This document shows, piece after piece, positions 16,790-25,054 of a stretch of DNA of 64,000 nucleotides. Source of the DNA: Candidatus Poribacteria bacterium (GTDB lineage Bacteria > Poribacteria > WGA-4E > WGA-3G); contig PYIY01000208.1 in the NCBI GenBank assembly GCA_003635195.1, positions 1 through 64,000 of the forward strand, written 5' to 3'. Position 1 is the stretch's first letter; each line of letters begins with the position of its first letter. Made by a program: the position numbers and the translations under genes. The notes beneath the pieces were generated by a model that was not told the DNA's origin, did no database searches, and saw only the letters and a program-made list of their open reading frames with translations.

Positions 16790-17415
16790 TATATAAAAGT
16801 CCTTGCCGATGTTTGTACCGGCTGCCGTGTTCTCTGCGGCGGAGCGCGTCGTGCTGCTACCATCAGTGAATATAGGGGCGTTGTTCGCAGGCGTTTCATC
16901 AACAACTGTATTCTCTGTGACGGCGCGCGTGGCACTGGTGTCTTCCGTGAACTCAGGGGCGTTGTTCGCAGGCGTTTCATTGACATCCGTGACATTGATT
17001 GTAACAGTAATGCTATCCGTGAGCGTGCCATCAGAGACGGTGATAGTTACCGTATAACTTGATTTAGTCTCATAATCAAGCGACGTGTTTGCGCGCAGCT
17101 GCCCTGTGGTGCCGTCAATCGTAAAGGCTGCAGCATCAGTGCCACCGAGACGATATGTGAGTGTATGTCCATCAGCATCGGTCGCAGCGACAGGGGTGCC
17201 GATGTCAACGCCTATTGACGTATCTTCAGCCACATTGCGTGTTGTGCTTGCACCTTCTATGAACACAGGGGTGCTGTTTGTAGGAACTTCTTCTTCTATT
17301 TCAGTCACCGCTGGCAACTCCTCTACATCGGTAACGTTTATCGTAACAGCAATGATAGCAGTGAGTTTGCCATCTGAGGCGGTAACGGATACTGAATAGA
17401 TAGCCTTGGTTTCTT
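16790..17415 (-). pseudogene. Cadherin-like repeat gene fragment
   Basis: The reading frame encodes cadherin-type repeats: ATDADGHTLTYRLGGTDAAAF, then YETKSSYTVTITVSDGT and INVTDVNE, with NNAPEF/NNAPIF repeat starts. It is open from the TnpB element boundary at about 17415, where it begins in mid-repeat (YSVSVTASDGKLTA), so the 5' end is missing. At the other end similarity stops after AAGTNIG, and the remaining frame merely runs antisense into the neighbouring gene. One repeat is also reduced to about 15 residues between two NNAP blocks. It is a remnant of a larger surface adhesin, truncated on both sides. Confidence 0.78.
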
Positions 17416-17560
17416 GACATACTCACCCAGCTAAAGCAAGGGTGATTCTTCTCATCCCTCGCAGTGCGGTGATTGTGGTATCAACAAGGGGTGCTTGCGA
17501 TTGCAAGTCTGACACCCTCTACTCCAAAGGTGGATGCCCCCACCTTGAGAATATTAATCG
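17416..17560 (-). ncRNA. Possible TnpB guide RNA (omega/re RNA) region
   Basis: Family knowledge: TnpB proteins use an RNA made from the 3' end of tnpB and the element's right end, with the guide read from flanking DNA. Here that would cover the tnpB tail, the 17424-17444 hairpin and the element end near 17416, with the cadherin fragment as guide. Boundaries are inferred by position only. Confidence 0.4.
17424..17444. repeat. TnpB element end hairpin (right end of the element)
   Basis: CACCC and GGGTG arms enclose AGCTAAAGCAA. It is the partner of the hairpin near 18820 and shares its GCTAAAGC core. Confidence 0.75.
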
Positions 17561-18641
17561 CCGCGTTCACGTCGCGGTCATGATAGATTTTACAAGAATG
17601 GCAATACCACTCGCGAACATCCAAATCTATGAAAAGGTGCTTTCGTCCGCATTGATGGCAGATAGGCGTTGTGGCTTCCCAACGCCCAATCGTCTCTACG
17701 CGCTTACCACGTTTCTTTGCTTGCCACTTAAGTTTCTGCAAGAATGCGTAGAAGCCTATATCAGAGACCTTGCGCCCCCAGAGGCGCTTCATGCCATCAA
17801 GGTTCAAAGTCTCAAAAAATAGCACATCAAACCGACGCACAAGTTCAAGTGCAAGTTTCCAATGGTGATCTTCGCGTTGCCTTGTAATCTTGCGGTGCAT
17901 ACGTGCATGGTGTTGACGCGCACGCTCTCTGTTGTTACTGCCACGCTTTTTTCTCGAAAGGTTGCGATTAGCGGTTCGGACGTTATCAATAGACTCCGTG
18001 TAAAATTGAGGCGATTGATATTGTTTGCCGTTGGAGCATGTCAACATTGTTTTGACGCCCATATCAAACCCAGCAGCATTACCCGTCATTGGTTTAAGAT
18101 GGGACTCAACGTGATCTGTAACAACAGACATGTAAAAATCGCCAAGCGCATCTGCTTTGATTGTAACAGTTTTGATAGTGCCAAATATAGGACGACTGAG
18201 ATTAAACCGATATGTTCTTCCCATGATCGCCACACGGTCATCGTAGAGGCCAAACCCTTTGTCGCCTGCTACAGGGTCTGCAAACTTGTATCCAGATGGA
18301 CACATCGTAAACGAGTAAGGCTTACGAAACGATCGGAACTTTGGGGGGCGTTTGGCGATTTTCTTAAAGAACCGCTGGTAACCTTCATCAAGACGTTTGA
18401 GAATTTGGCGTGCTGCCCAAGAATCTAACTCACGCCAGTGCGCAAATATCTCGGGGTGTGATTTACGCAGAATCGTAAACTCACCAGACATTTCCTTGTA
18501 GGAGAGATACGGCAGCCCAAGAGAATATCGCGTGCATTGCCATCCGAGAAAGTAGTTCCATATTGTATGCGCGATCCACGTCTTTCGTTTTAGATGATGA
18601 TTGCGTGGCGCACGAAAGAGTTTGAAATTGAAAGTAAACAT
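17481..18641 (-). CDS. tnpB: RNA-guided endonuclease TnpB
   Basis: This 386-residue TnpB has the RuvC-like catalytic acids in place: Asp193 in AGFDMGVK, Glu277 in LFFETLNLDGM, and Asp in HDRDVNAAIN (355/357). A four-Cys zinc ribbon (CHQCG at 328-331, CHSC at 347-350) lies between the last two. The N terminus has the basic RNA-binding segment. All key residues are kept, so it should be an active nuclease that promotes retention of its element. It lies alone between two element-end hairpins, without a TnpA transposase. The region just after its stop should supply its guide RNA. Confidence 0.92.
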   Translation of the reverse strand: MFTFNFKLFRAPRNHHLKRKTWIAHTIWNYFLGWQCTRYSLGLPYLSYKEMSGEFTILRKSHPEIFAHWRELDSWAARQILKRLDEGYQRFFKKIAKRPPKFRSFRKPYSFTMCPSGYKFADPVAGDKGFGLYDDRVAIMGRTYRFNLSRPIFGTIKTVTIKADALGDFYMSVVTDHVESHLKPMTGNAAGFDMGVKTMLTCSNGKQYQSPQFYTESIDNVRTANRNLSRKKRGSNNRERARQHHARMHRKITRQREDHHWKLALELVRRFDVLFFETLNLDGMKRLWGRKVSDIGFYAFLQKLKWQAKKRGKRVETIGRWEATTPICHQCGRKHLFIDLDVREWYCHSCKIYHDRDVNAAINILKVGASTFGVEGVRLAIASTPC

Positions 18642-18810
18642 GGTATATCACAGACCACAGTTTTAACCCCTAACCAGTGGGTAGGCAAACACGCCACCAA
18701 GCGGTGACGCTGGTTATGTTTGCCACTGTGATAGTCTTAATCATACCACATTTTTAGACAAAAATCAAATCTTTTCATAGGACAAAGGTTTGGTCTAATT
18801 CACGCGGGCG

Positions 18811-18849
18811 AACCTGTATCCCCCCGCTAAAGCATGGGGGTTTTAGGTT
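18811..18849. repeat. TnpB element end hairpin (left end of the element)
   Basis: An outer stem AACCT (18811-18815) / AGGTT (18845-18849) and an inner stem CCCCC / GGGGG enclose GCTAAAGCAT. It is a typical IS605-type subterminal palindrome. Confidence 0.75.
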
Positions 18850-18850
18850 C

Positions 18851-19600
18851 GGAAACGTTGATAACCTGTAAGATTTGTGGCAAAAAATAGTAAAATTGCC
18901 AACAAAAGGGATACAGTACATTTTAGATTATCAACTTGTGTTTTTATCATTAATCCTTGCATGTTAACTCCACCCTAAAGTTCGGACAATTTCTGTCCAT
19001 GAAGTGTTTTTAAAAATCTGATAACATAGTTTCTAAGCGGAAAAGAGGATCTATTTCTAAACATCCTTGAAAAAATAAGAGCCTTTCTGAAAGGATATCC
19101 TCTTTTTTCTGCTTTTTTTTGCACTATAACAAGCAACAGATCAGGCACAATTACCAAGACTGCCCTATGAAGCATAATACTTATTATGTGTAAAGTAAAT
19201 GGGGAGTGATTTGTATGTAGGAATTCAAACCCAGTGGCATCGCAGACGCAGCAAATCAAGTACATCCGACTGAATTGGGCACCGGATTGATCGTTTTGCC
19301 AATGTCCAAATGGCTGTGTGCGCTCTGCATGATCGTCACCTGTGTGAGTTTGATAAAGGTGAGATATTAGATTCCGCTTAGACTAACAACCCACAACTTG
19401 GGTTATAACTGGTCAATATTTTTGATTATTTAAATATTAATTTATAAAGCCTATATAAAACTACTATTATATAGTAGTTTTAGGGAAAAAGCAAATAAAT
19501 TTAATAAAAATTCCGGGAGTTTGATAATTAAATGTCGATTGCGGAATAAAATACACTTACAGGCACTTTAATTTTTATTTTCAAACTCACGTTATCAAAA
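18851..19600. other. Non-coding, AT-rich region without recognised genes
   Basis: Small inverted repeats are visible: GTTGATAA near 18856 with TTATCAAC near 18924, GGACA/TGTCC near 18984, and AAGAGGAT near 19042 with ATCCTCTT near 19097 followed by T6, the last possibly a terminator. One minus-strand frame of 96 codons (18975-19265) shows no recognisable protein character. The stretch may be decayed mobile DNA. Composition becomes strongly AT-rich after 19400. Confidence 0.5.
19457..19481. repeat. Near-perfect palindrome
   Basis: AAAACTACTA and TAGTAGTTTT arms surround five bases in AT-rich sequence about 150 bp before a strong promoter. It could be a terminator, operator or MITE remnant. 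Confidence 0.6.
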
Positions 19601-19609
19601 ACATTTCAT

Positions 19610-19638
19610 TTGACTTTTTTAACTACTTTTGCTATATT
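19610..19638 (+). promoter_or_regulatory. Sigma-70-type promoter for the LamG gene
   Basis: TTGACT, 17 bases, TATATT. The expected transcript start near 19645 leaves a leader of about 160 bases before the TTG start at 19805. Confidence 0.6.
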
Positions 19639-19804
19639 ATTATAGAGTGTGTTAAAGACTTTGCACCTTTTTCGTTAAAACAAATAGATTTAGTATTCAA
19701 CGGTTGCTTGTTACTATTAACTTCCAAGTTAGCAAATCGTCCTAAATCCGTGCAAAAATCCCACTTGGATAACACTGAATACATCAATTTTAGGAGGCAA
19801 AACT

Positions 19805-20557
19805 TTGAAACAGTCTGTCATCTTAGGTCTACTTTTCCTCACTTTAATAAGCATCGCAACGATTTGTAACGCACGAGACCTTGTCCTACACCTTTCCTTC
19901 AATGAATTAGATGGGAAAGTCGTAAAGGACCTATCCGAATTTGGTAACGATGCGACCTTTAATAAAGGCACTCCCAAGTTGATTGACGGTGTTTTTGGAC
20001 AAGCAATGGCGTTCGACGGAAAAACCGCTGGCGAAATCGCTGACCACGCAAGTCTCGATATTGTTGATGGCATCACGATTGAGTTCTGGGCAATTGTTGA
20101 AGGTGGAGAGGCAATCCAGAGCGGCGTTGAGAAAGGATCGGCTTGGGTTTCTGGTCTGTATAACCTTGCAGCCCTTTACAACGGCGGGACTATCCTTCAA
20201 TTCTTCGACCTTCCAGAAGCGTGTAACGACGACAATATCGGTCCCACTATTCAGGACGGCAAATGGCATTTTCTCGCTGGAACGTGGGATGGTGATAACA
20301 TCCTACTCTATATTGACGGCGAATTGGAAGCAGACATGCCTTGTAAAGGTAAACTGAAACCGAACGACGAGTCGCTCTATATCGGCGCACGCGGCGGAAG
20401 CCAACGGTTCCTTACCGGTGCCCTCGACGAAATCAAAGTGTATAACTACGCCTTAACCAAGGAGGAGCTGCTCATAGATATGGCGGAGCCTGTCACGCTG
20501 GATGTTAATGCACAGGACAAATTGGCAACCGTTTGGGCACGCCTCAAAACTGACTAA
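19805..20557 (+). CDS. Secreted LamG-domain protein with KLATxWG tail
   Basis: The product has a signal peptide (1-22, ending near CNARD), one LamG/concanavalin-like domain (about 24-225; LHLSFNELDGKVVKDLSEFG, WHFLAGTWDGDNILLYIDG, LDEIKVYNYALTKEEL), and a short C-terminal tail DKLATVWARLKTD. LamG domains bind glycans or proteins outside the cell. The tail is shared with the proteins at 50462, 51254, 55860 and 56736. The start is a TTG, well supported by AGGAGG 7 bases before it. A strong promoter lies upstream. The cyclophilin gene follows by 22 bp. Confidence 0.85.
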   Translation: MKQSVILGLLFLTLISIATICNARDLVLHLSFNELDGKVVKDLSEFGNDATFNKGTPKLIDGVFGQAMAFDGKTAGEIADHASLDIVDGITIEFWAIVEGGEAIQSGVEKGSAWVSGLYNLAALYNGGTILQFFDLPEACNDDNIGPTIQDGKWHFLAGTWDGDNILLYIDGELEADMPCKGKLKPNDESLYIGARGGSQRFLTGALDEIKVYNYALTKEELLIDMAEPVTLDVNAQDKLATVWARLKTD

Positions 20558-20579
20558 TCCGTCCAGCAAAGGAAAGTTG

Positions 20580-21185
20580 ATGAGAACAACGCGTTATCTT
20601 CTTGCACAACTCGCAAGTTGCCAAAACTTGCTATACAAGAACCCAACGTTTCTTCTTTTTTTATTGTTAACCCTAATCATCGGCTGCGCGCTCCCTTTTG
20701 GCGGTCCCCGAACACCCGAAGAGCAAGTCGCAGTTGTTACAACTGACAAAGGTCCATTCGTAATTGAGTTCTATAACGACGCTGCCCCCGTGGCAGTCGC
20801 AAATTTCATCAAATTGATCAACCAGAAGTTTTACGACGGCTTAACATTTCATCGCAGAGTTGACGAATTCGTCGTTCAGGGCGGGTGTCCGAACGGCGAT
20901 GGAACAGGCGGTCCCGGTTGGAATATTGCTGACGAGTACACGAATCCGAACCAGCGTCCACACCTCAGAGGTACAGTGGCGATGGCGCGAACGCAAGCAC
21001 CAAATTCATCCGGGAGCCAATTTTATATTTGCTTCAAACCCCAACCCTATCTTGACGGCAATTACACCACCTTCGGCGGTGTGATTCAAGGCATGGATGT
21101 CGTCGATCGCTTAGAGATAGGCGATGTCATGACCAAAATCCGATTGGAGGCGAAGTCAAAATATGTTAAGGCAACAGCAGAATAA
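20580..21185 (+). CDS. Cyclophilin-type peptidyl-prolyl isomerase, lipoprotein
   Basis: A signal sequence with lipobox LIIGC (near residue 38) precedes a complete cyclophilin domain: LTFHRRVDEFVVQGG (catalytic Arg and Gln), SSGSQFYICF, and GGVIQGMDVVDRLEIGD. It should speed proline isomerisation of exported proteins at the outer face of a membrane. The leader is unusually long because the segment LASCQNLLYK comes from a DNA repeat also found at 39695-39775. The ATG at 20580 has AAAGGA upstream. Its end overlaps the next, more divergent cyclophilin gene by 23 bp. Confidence 0.9.
   Translation: MRTTRYLLAQLASCQNLLYKNPTFLLFLLLTLIIGCALPFGGPRTPEEQVAVVTTDKGPFVIEFYNDAAPVAVANFIKLINQKFYDGLTFHRRVDEFVVQGGCPNGDGTGGPGWNIADEYTNPNQRPHLRGTVAMARTQAPNSSGSQFYICFKPQPYLDGNYTTFGGVIQGMDVVDRLEIGDVMTKIRLEAKSKYVKATAE
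20604..20641. repeat. In-frame CGCAAGTTGCCAAAACTTGC repeat in the cyclophilin leader
   Basis: This 38-bp unit resembles the two tandem units at 39695-39775 (common pattern AACTyGCAAGTT...AAAACTTGC). It encodes part of the signal peptide without breaking the frame. Confidence 0.7.
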
Positions 21186-21765
21186 GCAACACCGGCAGTT
21201 CGCATCCGCAGCACTTTTAGTCTTGGCAACACTGTTTGCCACCTTCGTGCTGAGTTGCGCACAAGAGGAGAAGAAGGCACCTGCCCCGCGCGCACGCCGC
21301 GCTGGCACAGGGTCAACGATCACCTCAGCAAAACCTCAGATTGATCCCGCAACCGCCGTAGCCGTTATTGAAACGGCGAAAGGCACCATTGAATTTGAAT
21401 TTCTCGCAACCGAAGCACCAGAAACTTCCAAGAATTTCATCAAAAACGCGCAGGTGATGTATTACAAAGGCGAAAAGTTTAATCGCGCAGAAGAACTTCT
21501 CATCCAAGCAGGTTCAAAACTTGCTGCCGGAGATACACTCCCCATCGAGAATGGCGCGAAAGAGATGTCGCGCGGTGTTGTCGCTATGGCAAAAGAAGAA
21601 GGAGCCAGCGTTTCTTACGCCTCCGAGTTCTTTATTTGCCGAGACAGCACAATCCTTGATAGTGAATACACCATCTTTGGAAACGTCATTAGTGGGATGG
21701 ATGTCGTTGACAGCATTGTTGTAGACGACGTCATTACAAACATCACCATCCGAAACAAGGAATAA
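21163..21765 (+). CDS. Divergent cyclophilin-like lipoprotein
   Basis: The lipobox is LSCAQ (near residue 32), followed by a low-complexity linker and a cyclophilin-like domain (about 65-200). Catalytic positions differ from the preceding protein: FHR becomes FNR, VVQGG becomes LIQAGS, and SQFYI becomes SEFFI. Isomerase activity is therefore doubtful, and it may act as a binding partner. It overlaps the intact cyclophilin gene by 23 bp, consistent with a tandem duplication followed by divergence. A repeat-rich spacer ends this unit. Confidence 0.78.
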   Translation: MLRQQQNKQHRQFASAALLVLATLFATFVLSCAQEEKKAPAPRARRAGTGSTITSAKPQIDPATAVAVIETAKGTIEFEFLATEAPETSKNFIKNAQVMYYKGEKFNRAEELLIQAGSKLAAGDTLPIENGAKEMSRGVVAMAKEEGASVSYASEFFICRDSTILDSEYTIFGNVISGMDVVDSIVVDDVITNITIRNKE

Positions 21766-21925
21766 ATAGTTATAAGTTAATAGTTATAAGTTATAAGTTA
21801 CCTTCGGATGTTATCAACGCATCCTTGGCACCGCCATTACTAAATGGAGGTCGCGGTATCTACAAAAAACCGTTGATAAGCACAACCCACACTTATAACT
21901 TATAACCAACAACTTATAACCATTA
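21766..21925. repeat. Inverted simple-sequence element with AGTTATA units
   Basis: The left arm (21768-21800) repeats AGTTATAAGTT. The right arm (21893-21925) repeats the complement AACTTATAACC. An inner stem, TTATCAACG at 21811-21819 with CGTTGATAA at 21871-21879, lies within the core. The whole could fold into one large hairpin just before the lectin gene. Confidence 0.65.
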
Positions 21926-21939
21926 AAATGGAGGAACAT

Positions 21940-22311
21940 ATGGCATTAACCGTTATCCGCACGGCTCGCCCAAGTCCCGTTTGGCAGGAGAGTTACGTAC
22001 GCGTAAAAAAAGGACAACGCCTCGTTATCGACGGAGAAGGGGCTTGGTCACCAGATTTGCAGAATCGGACGGGATGGTGTGGTGCTGACGGTATCCCTAA
22101 GACACCCGGCTCCAACGATTATCTACTCCCCGGTACGAATATCGGCGCACTCATCGCTAAGATCGGAGATACCGTTTTTGCTGTCGGTTCTCGCTACGAC
22201 AACCCAGCTCCCGACGATGGTGTCATCTTTCTCGCTATGAACGAAAGTCCACACAATAACAATCAAGCTGGGAGTCTACTCGCACAAATCATTATCTTTG
22301 ACAATGAATAA
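21940..22311 (+). CDS. LecA/PA-IL-like lectin domain protein
   Basis: This 123-residue protein resembles the galactose-binding lectin LecA of Pseudomonas: WQESYVRVKKGQRLVIDGEG, then LPGTNIGALIAKIGDTVFAVG, and the end FLAMNESPHNNNQAGSLLAQ. The family binds sugars through calcium. There is no signal peptide, as in LecA itself. The ATG at 21940 is chosen because GGAGG is 5 to 6 bases before it. Sugar specificity cannot be read from the sequence. Confidence 0.75.
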   Translation: MALTVIRTARPSPVWQESYVRVKKGQRLVIDGEGAWSPDLQNRTGWCGADGIPKTPGSNDYLLPGTNIGALIAKIGDTVFAVGSRYDNPAPDDGVIFLAMNESPHNNNQAGSLLAQIIIFDNE

Positions 22312-22365
22312 CAAACTTTCTTACAACGGACGCTGTATATACGCAGGTGAATCGGGAGGGGCTAT

Positions 22366-22773
22366 ATGGAAGAAACTATAGATCAGGAAGAAGCACAACA
22401 GCTTCCACCTATGAATTTCATCACTTTTCTTGGCGATCTTGTAACAACCGGGCAGCTTTACTTGGAAGGAATCCGCAACCCTGAAACAGACGAGGTGATT
22501 GTCGACCTCGGACTCGTGAAACGGATTATTGATAGTATTGAAATGCTCGAAGAAAAGACGAAGGGAAATCTCACTGCACCCGAAGCCAACTTTCTGTCAA
22601 ATACGCTTTACGAGCTCAGAATGGGCTACATCCGTGCTGTCAGTAGACAAGAAGCCGCCGCACAAGAGGAAACCACAGCTGAAGAACCCGAAGTAGAGAC
22701 ATCGGATAACAAAACGGAAGCGGAGGCACCACCTAACGAAACTGAAAACGCCTCCGAGCCCGAGACGCAGTAA
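22366..22773 (+). CDS. DUF1844 domain protein
   Basis: The 135-residue protein matches the DUF1844 pattern: MNFITFLGDLVTTGQLYLEG, NPETDEVIVDLGLVKRIID, and LEEKTKGNLTAPEANFLSN. The C-terminal 40 residues are a disordered acidic tail rich in Glu, Thr and Ala. The family is widespread and uncharacterised, and no enzyme motif is visible. GGGAGGGG precedes the ATG. It lies between the lectin and the ART-like/HEAT gene on the same strand. Confidence 0.85.
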   Translation: MEETIDQEEAQQLPPMNFITFLGDLVTTGQLYLEGIRNPETDEVIVDLGLVKRIIDSIEMLEEKTKGNLTAPEANFLSNTLYELRMGYIRAVSRQEAAAQEETTAEEPEVETSDNKTEAEAPPNETENASEPETQ

Positions 22774-22881
22774 GAACTGAAACATGGTATTCGCGCATCA
22801 GAAGTCTGACCTTTGCCGATCTTCATGAATTATCCACTACAAATGGGGTTAACCCTGTTAAACTCTTCAGGAGAACCCTTT

Positions 22882-23937
22882 ATGGTATTCTATCACGGCA
22901 CGACCCTCAGTAGCGCGAGAGGCATTATTGAAAACGGATTCCGTCCACGCGGCGGAGCCGTTTGGTTCACAACAAATTGGAACTACGCCAAGAACCGCGC
23001 CGAACAAAAGGCGCGCAGAAAACACGGTAGACCCGTTGTATTCAAAACCGAATTGGAGGTTGCAGAACTTCGCGCGTACCTCGGTAACGGCAAACTTCAT
23101 GTCCACGGTAGCGTTATAGCAATTCACGAACGACTGTCTGTTCAACTTCTACAGTCCAATTTCTTTGAACTGTTAGCGTGTCCAGCCGCACTTGCACAAT
23201 GGATTAACAGCCAACTTGGGCTTTACACCCACAACGGCGTTAGCCGAAACCATTGGGGCATCGTGAGATTGGCGCACTGGATGGATAACCGAATGCGTTC
23301 TGGTACCGGGAACCGAATTGATCGGCAAGAATTTTTTCAAAAAGGCAGGCAATGGTTACCCGCATTCTTTGACAAAATTCCATTCAGCCCCGAAGGACTC
23401 CCTATTCAACATTTTCAGAATGATACCATTGCAGTCCGTGTGCTGTACACGGACACACCAGAAGAATCCACCGAGTCCCCGAAAGCCGATACACGCTACA
23501 TCAAGGCGATGACGGACATTTCCGACGAAAATCCGAAACGACGGGTACGTGGACTCCAATTTCTCGAAAAAACTGGAACTGAAGAGCTATTTGATTGGTG
23601 TGTGCTGCACCTTGAAGACGAATCGGTGGATGTTGTCTGTAACGCCTTGCGAATTATGACCCGCTGTGATGAAGGCTATATCGCTCCCATCCTGCCGTAC
23701 GCCGAATCCGCAGATAAACGTATCCGTGCTGGCGCGCTCGCAGCACTCGCAAAACATGATTTAGATGATGCCGAACGTTGGTTTGAACGCGGACTTAAAG
23801 ACCCAGCTGCGTGTGTCCGCATGGCAGTCGCAAAACTTTTGCCGACGCTTAATAGAATTGAGTATCAAGACCTTTTTGACATCGCACGGTATGATCCAAA
23901 TCCAGTCGTCAAACGCTACACTAAAAAGAGACAGTAA
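22882..23937 (+). CDS. ART-like N-terminal domain fused to HEAT-like repeats
   Basis: The N-terminal part begins MVFYHGTTLSSARGIIENGF and continues with AVWFTTNWNYAKNRAEQKAR. The HGT start, the IIENGF helix and the FTT strand recall the ADP-ribosyltransferase fold (KptA/PARP-like). The C-terminal half (about 225-350) contains helical pairs of HEAT type (SVDVVCNALRIMTRCDE, KRIRAGALAALAKHDLDD, ACVRMAVAKLL). The ATG at 22882 has AGGAG 9 bases upstream; an alternative at 22813 adds 23 unlikely residues. ART identity is inferred from motifs only. The K+ channel-like gene follows by 9 bp. Confidence 0.6.
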   Translation: MVFYHGTTLSSARGIIENGFRPRGGAVWFTTNWNYAKNRAEQKARRKHGRPVVFKTELEVAELRAYLGNGKLHVHGSVIAIHERLSVQLLQSNFFELLACPAALAQWINSQLGLYTHNGVSRNHWGIVRLAHWMDNRMRSGTGNRIDRQEFFQKGRQWLPAFFDKIPFSPEGLPIQHFQNDTIAVRVLYTDTPEESTESPKADTRYIKAMTDISDENPKRRVRGLQFLEKTGTEELFDWCVLHLEDESVDVVCNALRIMTRCDEGYIAPILPYAESADKRIRAGALAALAKHDLDDAERWFERGLKDPAACVRMAVAKLLPTLNRIEYQDLFDIARYDPNPVVKRYTKKRQ

Positions 23938-23946
23938 AATAGGAGA

Positions 23947-24963
23947 ATGAATTACCAACGCAAGATTATAATCGCCCTTGCAATGCTCATCGGCTTACTC
24001 GTGACGGGAAGCGTCGGTTATCTGATGCTTGAAAAGGATAGTGGATGGGCCCTCCTTGACGCAATCTATATGACTGTCATTACCTTAACAACTGCTGGGC
24101 ATGACGATCTGGAAATGAGCGACAACGGACGCATTTTCACGATATTGCTCCTCGTTGGCGGGCTTGGCGTGTTCACCTACTGTGTTACTGTTGCTACCGC
24201 ATTTCTGATTGAAGGACAACTACAGAGCTTTTTCCGACAACAAAAAATGATCCGAACAGTTCATAAATTATCAAACCACTATATCATTTGCGGACTCGGC
24301 GATACCGGTGTCCATGTCCTCGACGAAATGCTGAAGGCAGCAGTAGATTTTGTCGGCATCGAAGCCGAGGAAGAACGATTAATCCATCTTACCGATACAC
24401 GCGATTTTTCATATCTCCACGGTGATGCAACGGATGATGAATTACTCATGCGGGCAGGTATCGAGCGGGCAAGAGGTCTTGTCACATGTCTCAGCCGCGA
24501 CCAAGATAACCTATTTGTCGTCATCTCCGCGAGGAAACTGAACCCACACCTACGAATAGCTTCCAAAGCCGTTGAAGACAATTCCCCCGGGAAACTTATC
24601 ACCGCAGGCGCAGACGAAGTCGTCTTACCCGATCATATCGGTGGCCTTCGTCTCGCATCCGGCATACTCCAACCCCAGCTTGTCGGGTTTTTGGAGAATA
24701 TCACACAAAATCAAGACGGCGCTCAGTTTACCGAATCCGTTATCCAAAAAGGCTGCCCCGTAGATGGAATCTCACTCAAAGCCGCAAGCATTCGAGAACA
24801 AACCGGATTGGTTGTTATCGCAATCCGAGATAACGATGGAACGTTCCTCTATAATCCACCCGGAGATAAGAAAATGGTAGCCGGTGATGCCTTATTAGTT
24901 ATAGCCAATCAGAAACAGCTACAAACATTACACAAACTTACAGGGGATTTAAGTTCACCGTGA
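23947..24963 (+). CDS. Two-TM potassium channel-like protein with RCK domains and altered filter
   Basis: This has the layout of MthK/Kch-type channels: TM1 (8-26), pore helix and filter (about 38-54), TM2 (62-88), then RCK/TrkA-N with GLGDTG at 116-121 and TrkA-C to the end. The normal filter TTVGYGD reads TTAGHDD (48-54): Tyr becomes His and the second Gly becomes Asp. This should change or abolish K+ selectivity. The rest of the protein looks intact, so it is probably functional with a different ion or as a sensor. AGGAG sits upstream, and the gene follows the HEAT protein gene by 9 bp. Confidence 0.85.
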   Translation: MNYQRKIIIALAMLIGLLVTGSVGYLMLEKDSGWALLDAIYMTVITLTTAGHDDLEMSDNGRIFTILLLVGGLGVFTYCVTVATAFLIEGQLQSFFRQQKMIRTVHKLSNHYIICGLGDTGVHVLDEMLKAAVDFVGIEAEEERLIHLTDTRDFSYLHGDATDDELLMRAGIERARGLVTCLSRDQDNLFVVISARKLNPHLRIASKAVEDNSPGKLITAGADEVVLPDHIGGLRLASGILQPQLVGFLENITQNQDGAQFTESVIQKGCPVDGISLKAASIREQTGLVVIAIRDNDGTFLYNPPGDKKMVAGDALLVIANQKQLQTLHKLTGDLSSP

Positions 24964-25054
24964 TAGTGTTGAAGTTTGCAGGTGTAGACAGCCCGCTTAC
25001 AATACGAACCAGGGGAACTGTTCAAATTAACGCAAATCGGAAGGAAATATCTGT

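Larger units (their letters stand above)
17416..18850 (-). mobile_element. IS200/IS605-group element with tnpB only
   Basis: A tnpB gene lies between two imperfect palindromes sharing the core GCTAAAGC: CACCC..GGGTG at 17424-17444 and CCCCC..GGGGG at 18821-18840. Subterminal hairpins of this kind mark IS605-group ends. No tnpA is present, so movement would need a transposase in trans. The left side cuts a cadherin gene, and the rest of that gene is not found on the other side, so a deletion accompanied or followed insertion. Exact ends are uncertain by about 10 bp. Confidence 0.78.

Noticed and set aside
17862-18428. Plus-strand frame of 188 codons inside tnpB
   Set aside because: Antisense to a clearly conserved TnpB protein; no start signal.
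18975-19265. Minus-strand frame of 96 codons in the AT-rich region
   Set aside because: No ribosome site, no recognisable domain, Cys/Phe-rich composition unlike neighbours; treated as non-coding or decayed DNA.
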